Notes: a model not told the origin generated them from the letters alone. A DNA stretch of 38,804 bases from an uncultured Clostridia bacterium (GCA_947630825.1 CANRJA010000018.1:1-38804), one strand, 5' to 3'. Positions 17,311-25,707 are shown, counted from the first letter of the stretch. Program-made: numbers and translations.

Positions 17311-17338
17311 TTGCCGATTAAAGTTTTTTTAGTATGAT
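17311..17338 (+). promoter_or_regulatory. Candidate promoter upstream of the phage-derived cassette
   Basis: TTGCCG (17311-17316), 16-base spacer, TATGAT (17333-17338). It would start a transcript near 17345, with the hairpin at 17399 downstream. No better promoter was seen between the hairpin and the first cassette gene. Confidence 0.4.
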
Positions 17339-17398
17339 ATTTGAGGGCAATTTTTACGTTGTCAAGCGTGAATTTTAAATACAAAAAAATATTTTTTT

Positions 17399-17430
17399 AA
17401 AAGTTGCATTAAAACGTGCAACTTTTTTTG
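17399..17430 (+). terminator. Intrinsic terminator in the leader of the phage-derived cassette
   Basis: The arms AAAAGTTGCA (17399-17408) and TGCAACTTTT (17417-17426) run into seven T. It lies between the candidate promoter and the first packaging gene, so it would end a leader RNA of about 85 nt unless read through. No gene precedes it on this strand. Confidence 0.7.
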
Positions 17431-17511
17431 TTTTTATGGGATAAGTGAAAGGACAATTAGTTCTTTCATTTCTCAGGTCAGGAGAAAATCATATACGAAA
17501 GGAGAACGGAT

Positions 17512-17919
17512 GTGAGAAAATTTTCGGACAGAAAAATCTGTTCAACGCCGGCGGTCGAGCTTGCAAAGCTCGCACTGGGCAGAATGCTTTTTTCTGATAA
17601 AAAAGAAGCGGTGAGACTTTCTTTGAGCAATGGTGAAAATGTGAATATAAAATCATTAAACGCAGAAAGTCTTAATGCCGTTTCTGATATCAAGAGAAAC
17701 AAGGACGGCGGTGTTGATATAAAGCTGTTTGATATGATAAAGGCTGCAGAGCTTATGTTTGAAATCGGTAAGGAGGAAAACAGCAATGAGGAAAGCGGAA
17801 CAGACTTTCTTGAAGGCTTTTTAAAGTCGGCAAGACAGCTCAGTTCCTCTCAAGGTACTGCGAAAGTAAGCGCTTATCAATGTGAAAATTCCTGTTCTGA
17901 CGGGGTGAGTGAGGATTGA
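17512..17919 (+). CDS. Candidate small terminase subunit / first cassette gene
   Basis: 135 residues, hydrophilic and helical, not recognised by sequence. Its place just before the large terminase (stop overlaps the next start by 4 bases) is the usual place of the small terminase, which recognises the packaging site. No clear helix-turn-helix was seen, so the assignment is by position. The start is GTG at 17512 with AAAGGAG; the overlapping ATG at 17510 runs into TGA at once. The C-terminal 30 residues are Ser/Gln-rich. Confidence 0.5.
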   Translation: MRKFSDRKICSTPAVELAKLALGRMLFSDKKEAVRLSLSNGENVNIKSLNAESLNAVSDIKRNKDGGVDIKLFDMIKAAELMFEIGKEENSNEESGTDFLEGFLKSARQLSSSQGTAKVSAYQCENSCSDGVSED

Positions 17920-19184
17920 TAAAAAACAAGGCTTACAAAAGGTACTCAAAAAAGCAGATGCAGGTCTTGACCTGGTGGGCGGACGACCGCTATAAGGATA
18001 AGGACGTCATTATCTGCGACGGCGCTGTTAGAAGCGGCAAGACCACCTGTATGGCATTTTCGTTTGTTATGTGGGCTATGACAGAGTTTTCCGGGCGGAC
18101 ATTCGGGTTGTGCGGAAAAACAATCACCTCCCTCAAGCGCAATCTGGCAGAACCGCTTAAGGAAATGCTCAGGCACACGGGAATGAAAATCAATGAAAAT
18201 TCAACTAAGAACTTTTTAGAGGTTTCAAACGGAAAATACAAAAACAGGTTTTACTATTTCGGCGGAAAGGACGAAAGCTCGGCGGCTCTTATTCAGGGAA
18301 TTACTTTAGCAGGTGTTTTGCTTGACGAGGTTGCGCTTATGCCGAGGTCTTTTGTTGAACAGGCGATTGCAAGATGCTCTGTAACCGACTCGAAGATTTG
18401 GTTTAACTGCAACCCTGATAATCCTTATCACTGGTTTAAGAAAGAGTGGATAGATAAGATTGAGGATAAAAACGGCTTATATTTAAAGTTCACCTTAGAC
18501 GATAATCCGTCGCTTAGCAAAAAGGTGATAAAGCGATATCACAGCCTTTACTCAGGGGCTTTCTACGAGCGTTTTGTACTGGGCAACTGGTCGAGCGTTT
18601 ACGGCTGCGTTTATCCTATGTTCAATCCTGAAATTCACACTTTTGCAGAGCCGCCCGAACACATCGAAAGGTATGCTGTTTCCTGCGACTACGGAACGGT
18701 AAATCCATCATCTTTCGGGCTGTGGGGTTATTCAGACGGTGTGTGGTACCGCTTAAAGGAATACTATTATAACTCCCGAACGGAGGGCGTTCAGCGTACG
18801 GACGAGGAGCATTACAAAGGCTTAGCCGAGCTTTGCTCGGGCTGTGAAATAAAGCCGGAGGCAGTTGTGTGCGATCCGTCGGCAGCGTCGTTTATCGAGT
18901 GTATAAGACGGCACGGGGTTTTCAATGTTATTCCTGCGAAAAATGATGTTATGAGCGGTATACGCAAGGTTAGTGACGCCATAACCGATGGGAAAATAAA
19001 AATATCAAGAACCTGCACCGACACATTACGGGAATTTACTCTTTACCGCTGGGACGAAAAAAGCGGAGCGGACTGTCCTGTTAAGGAAAACGACCACGCA
19101 ATGGACGATATAAGGTATTTTGTTTCTGCTTTTGTATATACGTCGGGTGACGATTTCTTTGTAATGTCACTTGACAGAGAGTAA
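17916..19184 (+). CDS. terL: Phage terminase large subunit (PBSX family)
   Basis: This is the DNA-packaging motor: ATPase plus nuclease. The 422-residue protein has Walker A G-A-V-R-S-G-K-T-T (36-44), Walker B V-L-L-D-E-V (134-139), the coupling block F-N-C-N-P-D-N-P (163-170), a nuclease Asp in C-D-Y-G-T (D258) and the late H-A-M-D-D block. All motor and nuclease residues therefore appear intact. The start is TTG at 17916, overlapping the previous stop, with GGGGTGAG upstream. It is the firmest evidence that the cassette derives from a DNA-packaging tailed phage. Confidence 0.95.
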   Translation: MIKNKAYKRYSKKQMQVLTWWADDRYKDKDVIICDGAVRSGKTTCMAFSFVMWAMTEFSGRTFGLCGKTITSLKRNLAEPLKEMLRHTGMKINENSTKNFLEVSNGKYKNRFYYFGGKDESSAALIQGITLAGVLLDEVALMPRSFVEQAIARCSVTDSKIWFNCNPDNPYHWFKKEWIDKIEDKNGLYLKFTLDDNPSLSKKVIKRYHSLYSGAFYERFVLGNWSSVYGCVYPMFNPEIHTFAEPPEHIERYAVSCDYGTVNPSSFGLWGYSDGVWYRLKEYYYNSRTEGVQRTDEEHYKGLAELCSGCEIKPEAVVCDPSAASFIECIRRHGVFNVIPAKNDVMSGIRKVSDAITDGKIKISRTCTDTLREFTLYRWDEKSGADCPVKENDHAMDDIRYFVSAFVYTSGDDFFVMSLDRE

Positions 19185-19236
19185 AGAGCCTTTAACCAAT
19201 AACGGTTGCTTACAAAATTAAAAAGGAAAGATTAAA

Positions 19237-20424
19237 ATGAAACTAAAATTCAAAGAAAAAGAACCAAAGGCAGTTAGGTTTGAGCCTATTGCATCTTCGG
19301 CTGAAAGGATAAACGGAAAAGAAGTTTTTCGTTTAGCGCCTACGGCGTATACCTTTGAACAGGATTTTTACGAAACGCTGAGAAGTCAGGTTCCGATACT
19401 CGACGCCTGCATAGGAAAGATAGTAAGACTTACAGGCGGATTTAAGCTTGTTTGCGAGGACGAGAGATACCAGACCGAGCTTGAGGAGTTTATGGACACT
19501 ATTCCCGTGGGGATATCAGGCTCATCATTGAATACCTTTATGGATATTCATCTTGACCAGCTTTTAACTTACGGAAAGGCAATAGGAGAAATTCTTATTG
19601 ATCCTAAAACCAAGCAGGTATGCGGTATATACAATGCTGACCCTACACATTTTGAAGTCAAAGAGGGCGAGACCCCCTGCGACAGGCGTATATACGCAAT
19701 CAGCGGAGCTAACGACAGACTTATTGAATATCCTGAAAGGATACTCTATTCGGCGCTTAATCCCAATCCCAAGAACTCAAATGGCGTTTCGATATTCAGG
19801 GGACTTCCCAGCTTAGCGGGAATACTTATGAAGGTTTACGACTGCATCGGTCAGAACTTCGACCGAATAGGAAACATAAGATATGCGGTTACCTATAAGC
19901 CTTCAAATGAAAACGATAAGGCTTTTGCCAAGGAACGTGCAATGCAGATCGCAAAGGAATGGTCGGACGGAATGAACGCCTCACGCAATGGTATAATCAA
20001 GGACTTTGTTGCAGTGGGTGATGTTGAAATAAAGGTTATCGGTGCAGATAATCAAATCATTGATACTGAGATACCGGTTAGACAGCTTTTAGAGCAGATG
20101 ATTTCTAAACTTGCAATTCCTCCGTTTCTGCTTGGGCTAAACTGGTCTACTACCGAGAGAATGAGCCAGCAGCAGTGCGACATTTTAACTAGTGAGCTTG
20201 AGTATTACCGCAGACTTTTAACACCAATCATTCGCAGAATATGTGAAACGCATCTTCATCTATTGGGTTCGGACAGCAGAGTGTTTGTAGAATGGGATAA
20301 TATCAATCTCCAGGACGAATCTGAACTGGCTAAGGCAAGGCTTTATAACGCTCAGGCAGAGGCGCTGGAAATTGAAAACGAAAGGAGAAAAACAAATGGC
20401 GGAAAAGTCAGCGAAGCTGAGTAA
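19237..20424 (+). CDS. Phage portal protein
   Basis: 395 residues in the portal position. It shows an early segment P-I-L-D-A-C-I-G-K-I-V-R typical of phage portals, a central Y-G-K-A-I-G-E-I-L stretch, and the late block P-P-F-L-L-G-L-N-W-S followed by E-R-M-S-Q-Q-Q and a long helix. Portals form the 12-mer ring through which the terminase pumps DNA. AAAGGAAAG ribosome site. The 3' end overlaps the protease gene by 29 bases. Confidence 0.88.
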   Translation: MKLKFKEKEPKAVRFEPIASSAERINGKEVFRLAPTAYTFEQDFYETLRSQVPILDACIGKIVRLTGGFKLVCEDERYQTELEEFMDTIPVGISGSSLNTFMDIHLDQLLTYGKAIGEILIDPKTKQVCGIYNADPTHFEVKEGETPCDRRIYAISGANDRLIEYPERILYSALNPNPKNSNGVSIFRGLPSLAGILMKVYDCIGQNFDRIGNIRYAVTYKPSNENDKAFAKERAMQIAKEWSDGMNASRNGIIKDFVAVGDVEIKVIGADNQIIDTEIPVRQLLEQMISKLAIPPFLLGLNWSTTERMSQQQCDILTSELEYYRRLLTPIIRRICETHLHLLGSDSRVFVEWDNINLQDESELAKARLYNAQAEALEIENERRKTNGGKVSEAE

Positions 20425-21355
20425 TTCAAATAATTTTGAAGTAAACGACGAGATTATGGCAAAAATCAACGTCTACACAAGAAAAGAGTTAACATCAGAT
20501 GAGGTTTATGCTTTTCCTATTATTCTTTGCGACAATGATATCGACAGAGATTTTGAACGCTTTTCTGTAAAGTCTTTAGAGGCTTTGGCAGAACTGTTTA
20601 TCGGGAAAACGGGTATTTTTGACCATGATCCTAAGGGCAAAAATCAGACGGCCAGAATCTTTGACGCCGAGGTTAAAATTGATAAAAGTAAAAAGGCTGC
20701 AAACGGCGATGATTATACTTATCTTCTTGCTAAGGCATATATGCTGAAAAATCAAAAAACGCAGAACTTAATATCCGAAATTGAAGCCGGAATAAAGAAA
20801 GAGGTTTCGATAAGCTGTAAAATCGACAGCGAGATATGTTCAATTTGCGGAGCGGATAAGCGTATAAAGCCGTGCGCGCATATAAAGGGAAGAACCTACG
20901 GTAATAAGGTTTGTCATACGGTTTTGGAGCGTCCGTCTGACGCTTATGAATGGTCATTTGTTGCAATTCCGGCACAGCCTAATGCGGGGGTTTCAAAAGG
21001 CTTTTCAAAAGAGCCAAGCCGTTCTGATTTTACAAGAAAAACAATTTTAAAATCAAAGGAAACGCTTATAAAGGAGATTAAGCAGAAGGACGATATAATC
21101 TCAATGCTTTATGACGATTTAAGGCGTGACATTGTATCAATGAAATTTTTGTGCGACCCTTTTACAGTTAGGGAAGATTTCGAAAAAACAATTTCTGAGC
21201 TTGACTGCGAAAAGCTGTTGGATTTGAAGAAAACGCTTTTTGAAAAAGCTCAGAACAGAAGTCTTTTTACGCCTCAGCTTTGGACGAAAAAAGACAATTT
21301 ATATTCACAAAGCAAACTAAAAGAAAAAAACAATCAATTTAAGCTAGGAAAATAG
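20396..21355 (+). CDS. Prohead protease-like protein with Cys cluster
   Basis: 319 residues. The start is ATG 20396 because AAAGGAG precedes it; an in-frame ATG 24 bases upstream lacks a site. The N-terminal 200 residues look like an HK97-type prohead protease: His in F-D-H-D-P-K-G (H77), Ser in K-E-V-S-I-S-C (S138/S140), and the closing block A-Y-E-W-S-F-V-A-I-P-A-Q-P-N-A-G-V. Inserted there is a possible metal-binding cluster C148-x2-C151-x8-C160-x-H162 with C173. The remaining helical part may act as scaffold. Confidence 0.75.
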   Translation: MAEKSAKLSNSNNFEVNDEIMAKINVYTRKELTSDEVYAFPIILCDNDIDRDFERFSVKSLEALAELFIGKTGIFDHDPKGKNQTARIFDAEVKIDKSKKAANGDDYTYLLAKAYMLKNQKTQNLISEIEAGIKKEVSISCKIDSEICSICGADKRIKPCAHIKGRTYGNKVCHTVLERPSDAYEWSFVAIPAQPNAGVSKGFSKEPSRSDFTRKTILKSKETLIKEIKQKDDIISMLYDDLRRDIVSMKFLCDPFTVREDFEKTISELDCEKLLDLKKTLFEKAQNRSLFTPQLWTKKDNLYSQSKLKEKNNQFKLGK

Positions 21356-21377
21356 CTTTAAGAAAAGGAGAAAAATT

Positions 21378-22349
21378 ATGTATAAAGATATTAAATTAGA
21401 AAAAGGACTTTACAACATCACAGGAAAGAGCTTTACAAGGGTATTATCAGAAATGGACCCTGATGAGAACTATAAGAATACCGAATTAGCAGGTCTTGAC
21501 GCTTTTGAACGTCAGCTTAAGAGATTTGATATTAAGGTTCAGGGAGAACACTGCGACCGTGTCGAAAAATTCTTCCTCTCAACCGAATCGGCAGTATTGT
21601 TCCCTGAGTTTGTAAGAAGATGTATTAAAGAGGGCATGGATAAAGCTTCTATTTTGTCTGAGGTAGTTGCTGCAACTACTTTGACAGATGAGATCACCTA
21701 CAGAGGACTTACCATTGTTAAGTCGGGAACAGATAATGCGGTTGCAGAGGGAGCTTCTCTGCCTAGCACAAACGTAAGGCTTGCAGCGTCAGGAATTAAT
21801 CTTTCTAAGTTTGCAAGAAAGCTTTCTTGCACATATGAGTCGATCAGAAAGCACAGAATAGAAACCTTTGCGGTAATTCTTAGAGATTTAGGCGCTCAGA
21901 TTTCAAGAGCGGTAAACAAGCAGGCTGCTACTGTTTTAAGTGCAGGAGTTTCACCTGTTGAACTTAGCGGAGAATCTCTTACATATGCTGATTTGGCAGA
22001 TTTCTGGGCTTCAATGGATGCCTATGATATGACAACAATGCTTTGTTCGCCTGCTGATATGGCTAAGATACTTGCATTTGAGGAAATGAAGTATTGCGTA
22101 TCTGATTATATGACAAGCGGAATGGTTAAAACTCCTTATGGCGTAACGCTAGTAAAATGTCCGGAATTAGAGGACAGTATCGCTATCGGAGTTGATAAAA
22201 ACTGCGCTCTCGAAATGATTTACGGAACAGATATTATTGTTGATTTTGATAAGCTTATTTCAACTCAGTGTGACGAGATAGCTTGCTCTATCACAGTAGG
22301 TTTTTCTAAAATCGCAAGCGGAGCTACCGCAGTTTTGGCAACTGTTTAG
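21378..22349 (+). CDS. Phage major capsid protein (HK97-fold candidate)
   Basis: 323 residues directly after the protease, with AAAAGGAG upstream. It has an N-terminal helical arm, then T-T-L-T-D-E-I-T-Y-R-G-L, a long spine helix region (R-D-L-G-A-Q-I-S-R-A-V-N-K-Q) and a C-terminal beta domain ending in T-V-G-F-S-K-I-A-S-G-A. This order fits HK97-fold shell proteins. Size, position and the Ala/Thr composition support the call; exact family membership was not tested. No frame damage. Confidence 0.82.
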   Translation: MYKDIKLEKGLYNITGKSFTRVLSEMDPDENYKNTELAGLDAFERQLKRFDIKVQGEHCDRVEKFFLSTESAVLFPEFVRRCIKEGMDKASILSEVVAATTLTDEITYRGLTIVKSGTDNAVAEGASLPSTNVRLAASGINLSKFARKLSCTYESIRKHRIETFAVILRDLGAQISRAVNKQAATVLSAGVSPVELSGESLTYADLADFWASMDAYDMTTMLCSPADMAKILAFEEMKYCVSDYMTSGMVKTPYGVTLVKCPELEDSIAIGVDKNCALEMIYGTDIIVDFDKLISTQCDEIACSITVGFSKIASGATAVLATV

Positions 22350-22393
22350 TCTGGTTTATCTATTTTTAAATTTAGTATATAGGAGTGTTTTAA

Positions 22394-22762
22394 ATGAACC
22401 TCGAGACTATTACTGATATGTTTCAGTCTATCTCCGAGCTTTCGGACAGTGATGTGCAAAATTACAGTGATACTATTGATGACGCAAAGGATTTTATTGA
22501 AAGAAGGCTTATTTCTGACCCTGCTTCATCGGAAGATATAAAAAGATGTGAATATGCAGCGGCTTGTGTAGCCTATTATGATTATACAATCCTTTCATTA
22601 ATGAAAGAAAAAAGAGGCTTAACGCTTACCGGCTCAGTAACCGAATCGTTAAATTCAGATGAAAGACTTGCAGGAGCAAGAGAGCTTAGAAATAATGCGT
22701 TATTACGCATTTCAGATCTGACTCAGGATATGGATTTTATCTTTGCTTCTGTAAGGGGATAA
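22394..22762 (+). CDS. Head-tail connector-like protein
   Basis: 122 residues, almost all helical, with C-E-Y-A-A-A-C-V-A-Y-Y-D-Y in the middle. Helical proteins of this size just after the capsid gene usually form the first connector ring (HK97 gp6 or SPP1 gp15 type). Family resemblance is by size, fold and position. TAGGAG ribosome site; 3 bases to the next gene. Confidence 0.6.
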   Translation: MNLETITDMFQSISELSDSDVQNYSDTIDDAKDFIERRLISDPASSEDIKRCEYAAACVAYYDYTILSLMKEKRGLTLTGSVTESLNSDERLAGARELRNNALLRISDLTQDMDFIFASVRG

Positions 22763-22765
22763 ATT

Positions 22766-23170
22766 ATGTTTGAAGATTTAAAAACAAATATAACATCTGT
22801 TTTATCTGATAATGATATTGAAGTATGCAACGAATATTTCGATGTGGATTTATTCAAAAAATATAATCAGAATATCGGTTTTTTGAGCGTAAAGAAAGTT
22901 GAAAAAATCAATGATTATAAAAATCTATTTGAAATAAAATCATGCGAGGTTTTTGTTACTCTTGAGTGTAAGGTTATCGCCAAAAAGGGTACGACATCTG
23001 AATTGTTTTCTCAGGCTATGAATAATTTATATGAGGATTTTTTGTTTGGCGAAGAGCTTATGCCGGTTTCACTGGATATGGAGAATCTTAAAAACAATAG
23101 TCTTTATTCACGTCTTGAAACTAATTTTACTTTAAAATTCAGGTACTTTCTGACTAATACGTCTATTTAA
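22766..23170 (+). CDS. Neck / tail-terminator-like protein
   Basis: 134 residues of mixed alpha-beta character: a helix, then strands (C-E-V-F-V-T-L-E-C-K-V), then a helix and a final strand (L-K-F-R-Y-F-L). This resembles tail-terminator or neck proteins of siphophages, which sit at this place. The ribosome site AGGGGAT overlaps the previous stop, so translation is coupled. Assignment by position and fold pattern only. Confidence 0.5.
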   Translation: MFEDLKTNITSVLSDNDIEVCNEYFDVDLFKKYNQNIGFLSVKKVEKINDYKNLFEIKSCEVFVTLECKVIAKKGTTSELFSQAMNNLYEDFLFGEELMPVSLDMENLKNNSLYSRLETNFTLKFRYFLTNTSI

Positions 23171-23190
23171 CTTGAAAGGAAGAACAGAAT

Positions 23191-23550
23191 ATGACAGAAA
23201 AAAATTCAAAACATTTGATTGCAATGACTGTGGATACTTATAAATTCTATCTTAAGGATTATAAATTATTTAGATCAGCAAAAGTTTCCGAGATATCAAC
23301 CTTTACTAAACGAAAAGAGCTTCGTTATCTAGGATATGGTTACAAACGTATCAATGCGACAGCTATTGTCGATAAGGAAAGACTAACTCAGTTGAATATG
23401 GTGCTTGATGACTTTATGATTACAGATTCGCACAGCGTTGTTGTTGAGGGATTAAATCTCGGTAATTATATAATTACAGACTATGAGATTTGCGGTTCTG
23501 ATGATGATTATATTTATGAGGTAAAGCTGAATTTGTGCAGCCTTTTATAA
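23191..23550 (+). CDS. Small phage tail-like protein, family not recognised
   Basis: 119 residues, mostly beta, ending in G-N-Y-I-I-T-D-Y-E-I-C and Y-I-Y-E-V-K-L-N-L. It could be a short tail-tube or baseplate/adaptor protein, but it is smaller than typical tube proteins. AAAGGAAG ribosome site. It lies between the neck-like gene and the hub-like gene, exactly where tube, chaperone and tape-measure genes would be in a normal siphophage. Confidence 0.5.
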   Translation: MTEKNSKHLIAMTVDTYKFYLKDYKLFRSAKVSEISTFTKRKELRYLGYGYKRINATAIVDKERLTQLNMVLDDFMITDSHSVVVEGLNLGNYIITDYEICGSDDDYIYEVKLNLCSLL

Positions 23551-23574
23551 GATGATTTTTAAAACTATTATGAA

Positions 23575-24531
23575 ATGACGGTGATTCAAATTAATAAAGT
23601 AAGTGCAGAAATAAGAGTGATGAATTTAAACGGAGCAGTAAATACAGTTATTCTGGATAAATGTATTTATTTCAGTGTGGATAAGGAAAGATATACGCCT
23701 TACACAACCTTTAAGGGATCTTTTATTTTACCTCAATACTACGAAGAAATAATTTCGATAAAGTTTATTATAGACGGTATTGACGTTCACTATGGGTCTG
23801 TTGATATGGCTAAAATGGTTTTTAAAAAAGGATATTACAGACTGGACATAAAATCTCGTTCATATACACTGGCGCTGGGAATTAATCAGCCGAAGCCCGG
23901 AATAAATTCAAATGTATCGCTGAGGAGTATATTGGTGTCGAATGTAGCGCTTAAAAATGTTACTTATCAGCTTTCTACAAAAACTATTAATTATGTATAT
24001 CTTACAGATAATTCTACTTTGTGGGACGCAGTTGTAGCGTATTCATTAAAAGCGTATGGAACTTATCCGTTTATATATAAGACAAACGAGGTAAGGGTAA
24101 CTGCGCCAACTAATATTACATCGAGGGATTATTTTGATAACAATTTAATAGAAGTGTATAACGGTTCGACCTTGTCAAATTTGATTTCAGATATTCATAT
24201 GCAGGATTCTGAGGGTAATTACGAAACCTATAATTTATCTGATAATTATGCTAGTTTAAGAGATATAGTACGGCACAAACAAATTCCGCTTGATATGCAA
24301 TGGCTTGCTGACACTAATATGGCGCTGACCAGCAGGATCAATTTTGCAAAAAGAGGAACTAAATATAATGGCATTAAGGTTTTAGGTTATTTGGGTGAAG
24401 AATTATTTGATAAATTTACATATGATATTGAAAATATGAATAAAGCAGACTGCGTTATTCATAAGCTTAACATAAGCGGAAGCAATAATGTTATTTATAC
24501 CACTATGTATCAATATACCGACGCATATTAA
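23575..24531 (+). CDS. Tail-hub-like protein (gpD/XkdQ-type candidate)
   Basis: 318 residues, beta-rich. The N-terminal domain has Y-T-T-F-K-G-S-F-I-L-P and Y-Y-R-L-D-I-K-S-R-S-Y-T-L-A, then N-Q-P-K-P-G; the C terminus has G-Y-L-G-E-E and a closing strand pair. This pattern recalls the late-control-D/baseplate hub family that caps the tail tube. The ATG at 23575 has no good ribosome site, so the start is uncertain (GTG 23581 or ATG 23620 are alternatives). Last gene of the cassette; the terminator follows after about 50 bases. Confidence 0.5.
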   Translation: MTVIQINKVSAEIRVMNLNGAVNTVILDKCIYFSVDKERYTPYTTFKGSFILPQYYEEIISIKFIIDGIDVHYGSVDMAKMVFKKGYYRLDIKSRSYTLALGINQPKPGINSNVSLRSILVSNVALKNVTYQLSTKTINYVYLTDNSTLWDAVVAYSLKAYGTYPFIYKTNEVRVTAPTNITSRDYFDNNLIEVYNGSTLSNLISDIHMQDSEGNYETYNLSDNYASLRDIVRHKQIPLDMQWLADTNMALTSRINFAKRGTKYNGIKVLGYLGEELFDKFTYDIENMNKADCVIHKLNISGSNNVIYTTMYQYTDAY

Positions 24532-24577
24532 TTAGAAAACAAATTCTTTTTTATGGACTAATAAATAATTTTGCACA

Positions 24578-24626
24578 AAAAAAGGAACAGTTTTTCCAAA
24601 CGGAAAGCTGTTCCTTTTGCTTTTTT
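24578..24626. terminator. Bidirectional terminator closing the cassette and the coaD operon
   Basis: The arms AAAAGGAACAG (24580-24590) and CTGTTCCTTTT (24608-24618) are perfect over 11 bases. T-rich tails occur on both strands. Confidence 0.85.
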
Positions 24627-24633
24627 ATATAAT

Positions 24634-25104
24634 TTATTTTGCGCTGCTTTTAGGAGCGTTCGCAGCCTTTACCGCAGTCCTTGTGCTTTTTATATTATTC
24701 AGAGTAGAAGCTAATGACTCCTCAGCAGAAGCCAACATACCGTCAATTTTTTCTGACATAGCGTTTCTTATATCTCTGTCCATAGCATAAGCCTGAGCGG
24801 TTATTTCAGCCGCCTGTTCCTTTGCCTGCTTTAAAATTTCCTCGTTGGAAACCAAAACCTTAGCCCTGTCTTCAGCCTTTTTAATGATAACCTCTGCCTT
24901 TTTGTTAGCCTCAGTCATTATAATAGCCTTGTCATTTTGAAGCTCTTTAGCTTTTTTGATATCAGATGGCAGGTTATACCGTATGCTGTCAATGTACTCT
25001 CTCAGTTTTTCAGTGTCAACAAGAGTTTTCTTGTTTGTAAAGGGAACTGTAACCGCTTTGTCCAGTAACTCATCCATCAGGTCTAAAATCTCGTCGATCT
25101 TCAT
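24634..25104 (-). CDS. Coiled-coil protein (V-ATPase subunit H / DivIVA-like annotation type)
   Basis: 156 residues, almost entirely charged helix, with Ala/Glu/Lys heptads between about 45 and 140 and a low-complexity Ala/Ser/Lys end. Proteins like this downstream of coaD in clostridia are usually labelled ATPase or DivIVA-like without proof. It may be structural or membrane-peripheral; no catalytic motif. AGGAGAG ribosome site; 117 bases after coaD, so it may have its own promoter, but none is clear. Confidence 0.6.
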   Translation of the reverse strand: MKIDEILDLMDELLDKAVTVPFTNKKTLVDTEKLREYIDSIRYNLPSDIKKAKELQNDKAIIMTEANKKAEVIIKKAEDRAKVLVSNEEILKQAKEQAAEITAQAYAMDRDIRNAMSEKIDGMLASAEESLASTLNNIKSTRTAVKAANAPKSSAK

Positions 25105-25221
25105 TTTTATCTCTCCTTACTTTTTAGGCTTATGCCTTATTTGATTTTCTTTGATTTACAATAAGCATTTTACATAACACATAACACACAAATCATTAAG
25201 CAAAATGCTGTATATACATTT

Positions 25222-25707
25222 TTATTTTGCGATTCTGCTGCTTATAATATTAAGCACTTCGGATGGTACAAATTCGCTTATGTCACCGCCGTAGCTCGCT
25301 ATTTCCTTTACAACGCTTGAACTGAGATACATATTTTCAGCCCTTGTCGTAAGAAAAATAGTGTCAGCCTTTTCATAAAGCTTTTTGTTAGCAAGCGCCT
25401 GCTGAAATTCATACTCAAAGTCGGTAACAGCCCTCAGTCCTTTTACAATGGCTATAGCGCCTTTTTCCTTGCAGTATTCGGCTAATAGACCGTCGCACTT
25501 ATCAACTGTTACATTAGACAAATGCTTAGAAACTGATTTTATCATATCCATACGCTCTTCTGCTGTAAAGCTGTACGCTTTTTGCGAATTGATAGATACA
25601 GCCACGATAACTTCATCAAACAGCTCGGAAGCACGTTCGATTATATCAAGATGCCCCAGTGTTACAGGATCAAAGCTGCCCGGGCATACCGCTATTTTTT
25701 TATTCAT
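25222..25707 (-). CDS. coaD: Pantetheine-phosphate adenylyltransferase
   Basis: CoaD (EC 2.7.7.3) joins 4'-phosphopantetheine and ATP to dephospho-CoA, the penultimate CoA step. 161 residues is the family length. The N terminus C-P-G-S-F-D-P-V-T-L-G-H holds the nucleotidyltransferase TxGH motif. V-K-G-L-R-A-V-T-D-F-E-Y-E and Y-L-S-S-S-V-V-K-E are the other conserved blocks. It follows rsmD by 32 bases, the arrangement common in Firmicutes. Confidence 0.97.
   Translation of the reverse strand: MNKKIAVCPGSFDPVTLGHLDIIERASELFDEVIVAVSINSQKAYSFTAEERMDMIKSVSKHLSNVTVDKCDGLLAEYCKEKGAIAIVKGLRAVTDFEYEFQQALANKKLYEKADTIFLTTRAENMYLSSSVVKEIASYGGDISEFVPSEVLNIISSRIAK

Larger units (their letters stand above)
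17512..24531 (+). mobile_element. Phage-derived head/packaging cassette without integration, tape-measure or lysis genes
   Basis: Nine tightly packed rightward genes follow the siphophage head order: small-terminase candidate, large terminase, portal, prohead protease, major capsid, two connector-like genes, then two small tail-like genes. All frames are open and most have good ribosome sites. glgP lies on the left and the coaD operon on the right, each within a few hundred bases, so the cassette is complete as it stands here. It may be a degraded prophage, a domesticated particle, or a capsid-forming satellite that lost mobility genes. Confidence 0.8.

Noticed and set aside
17431-24556. Nine-base direct repeat TTTTTATGG at 17431-17439 and 24548-24556 flanking the phage-derived cassette
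   Set aside because: Too short and too AT-rich to call att sites; such matches are expected by chance. It needs an empty-site comparison.
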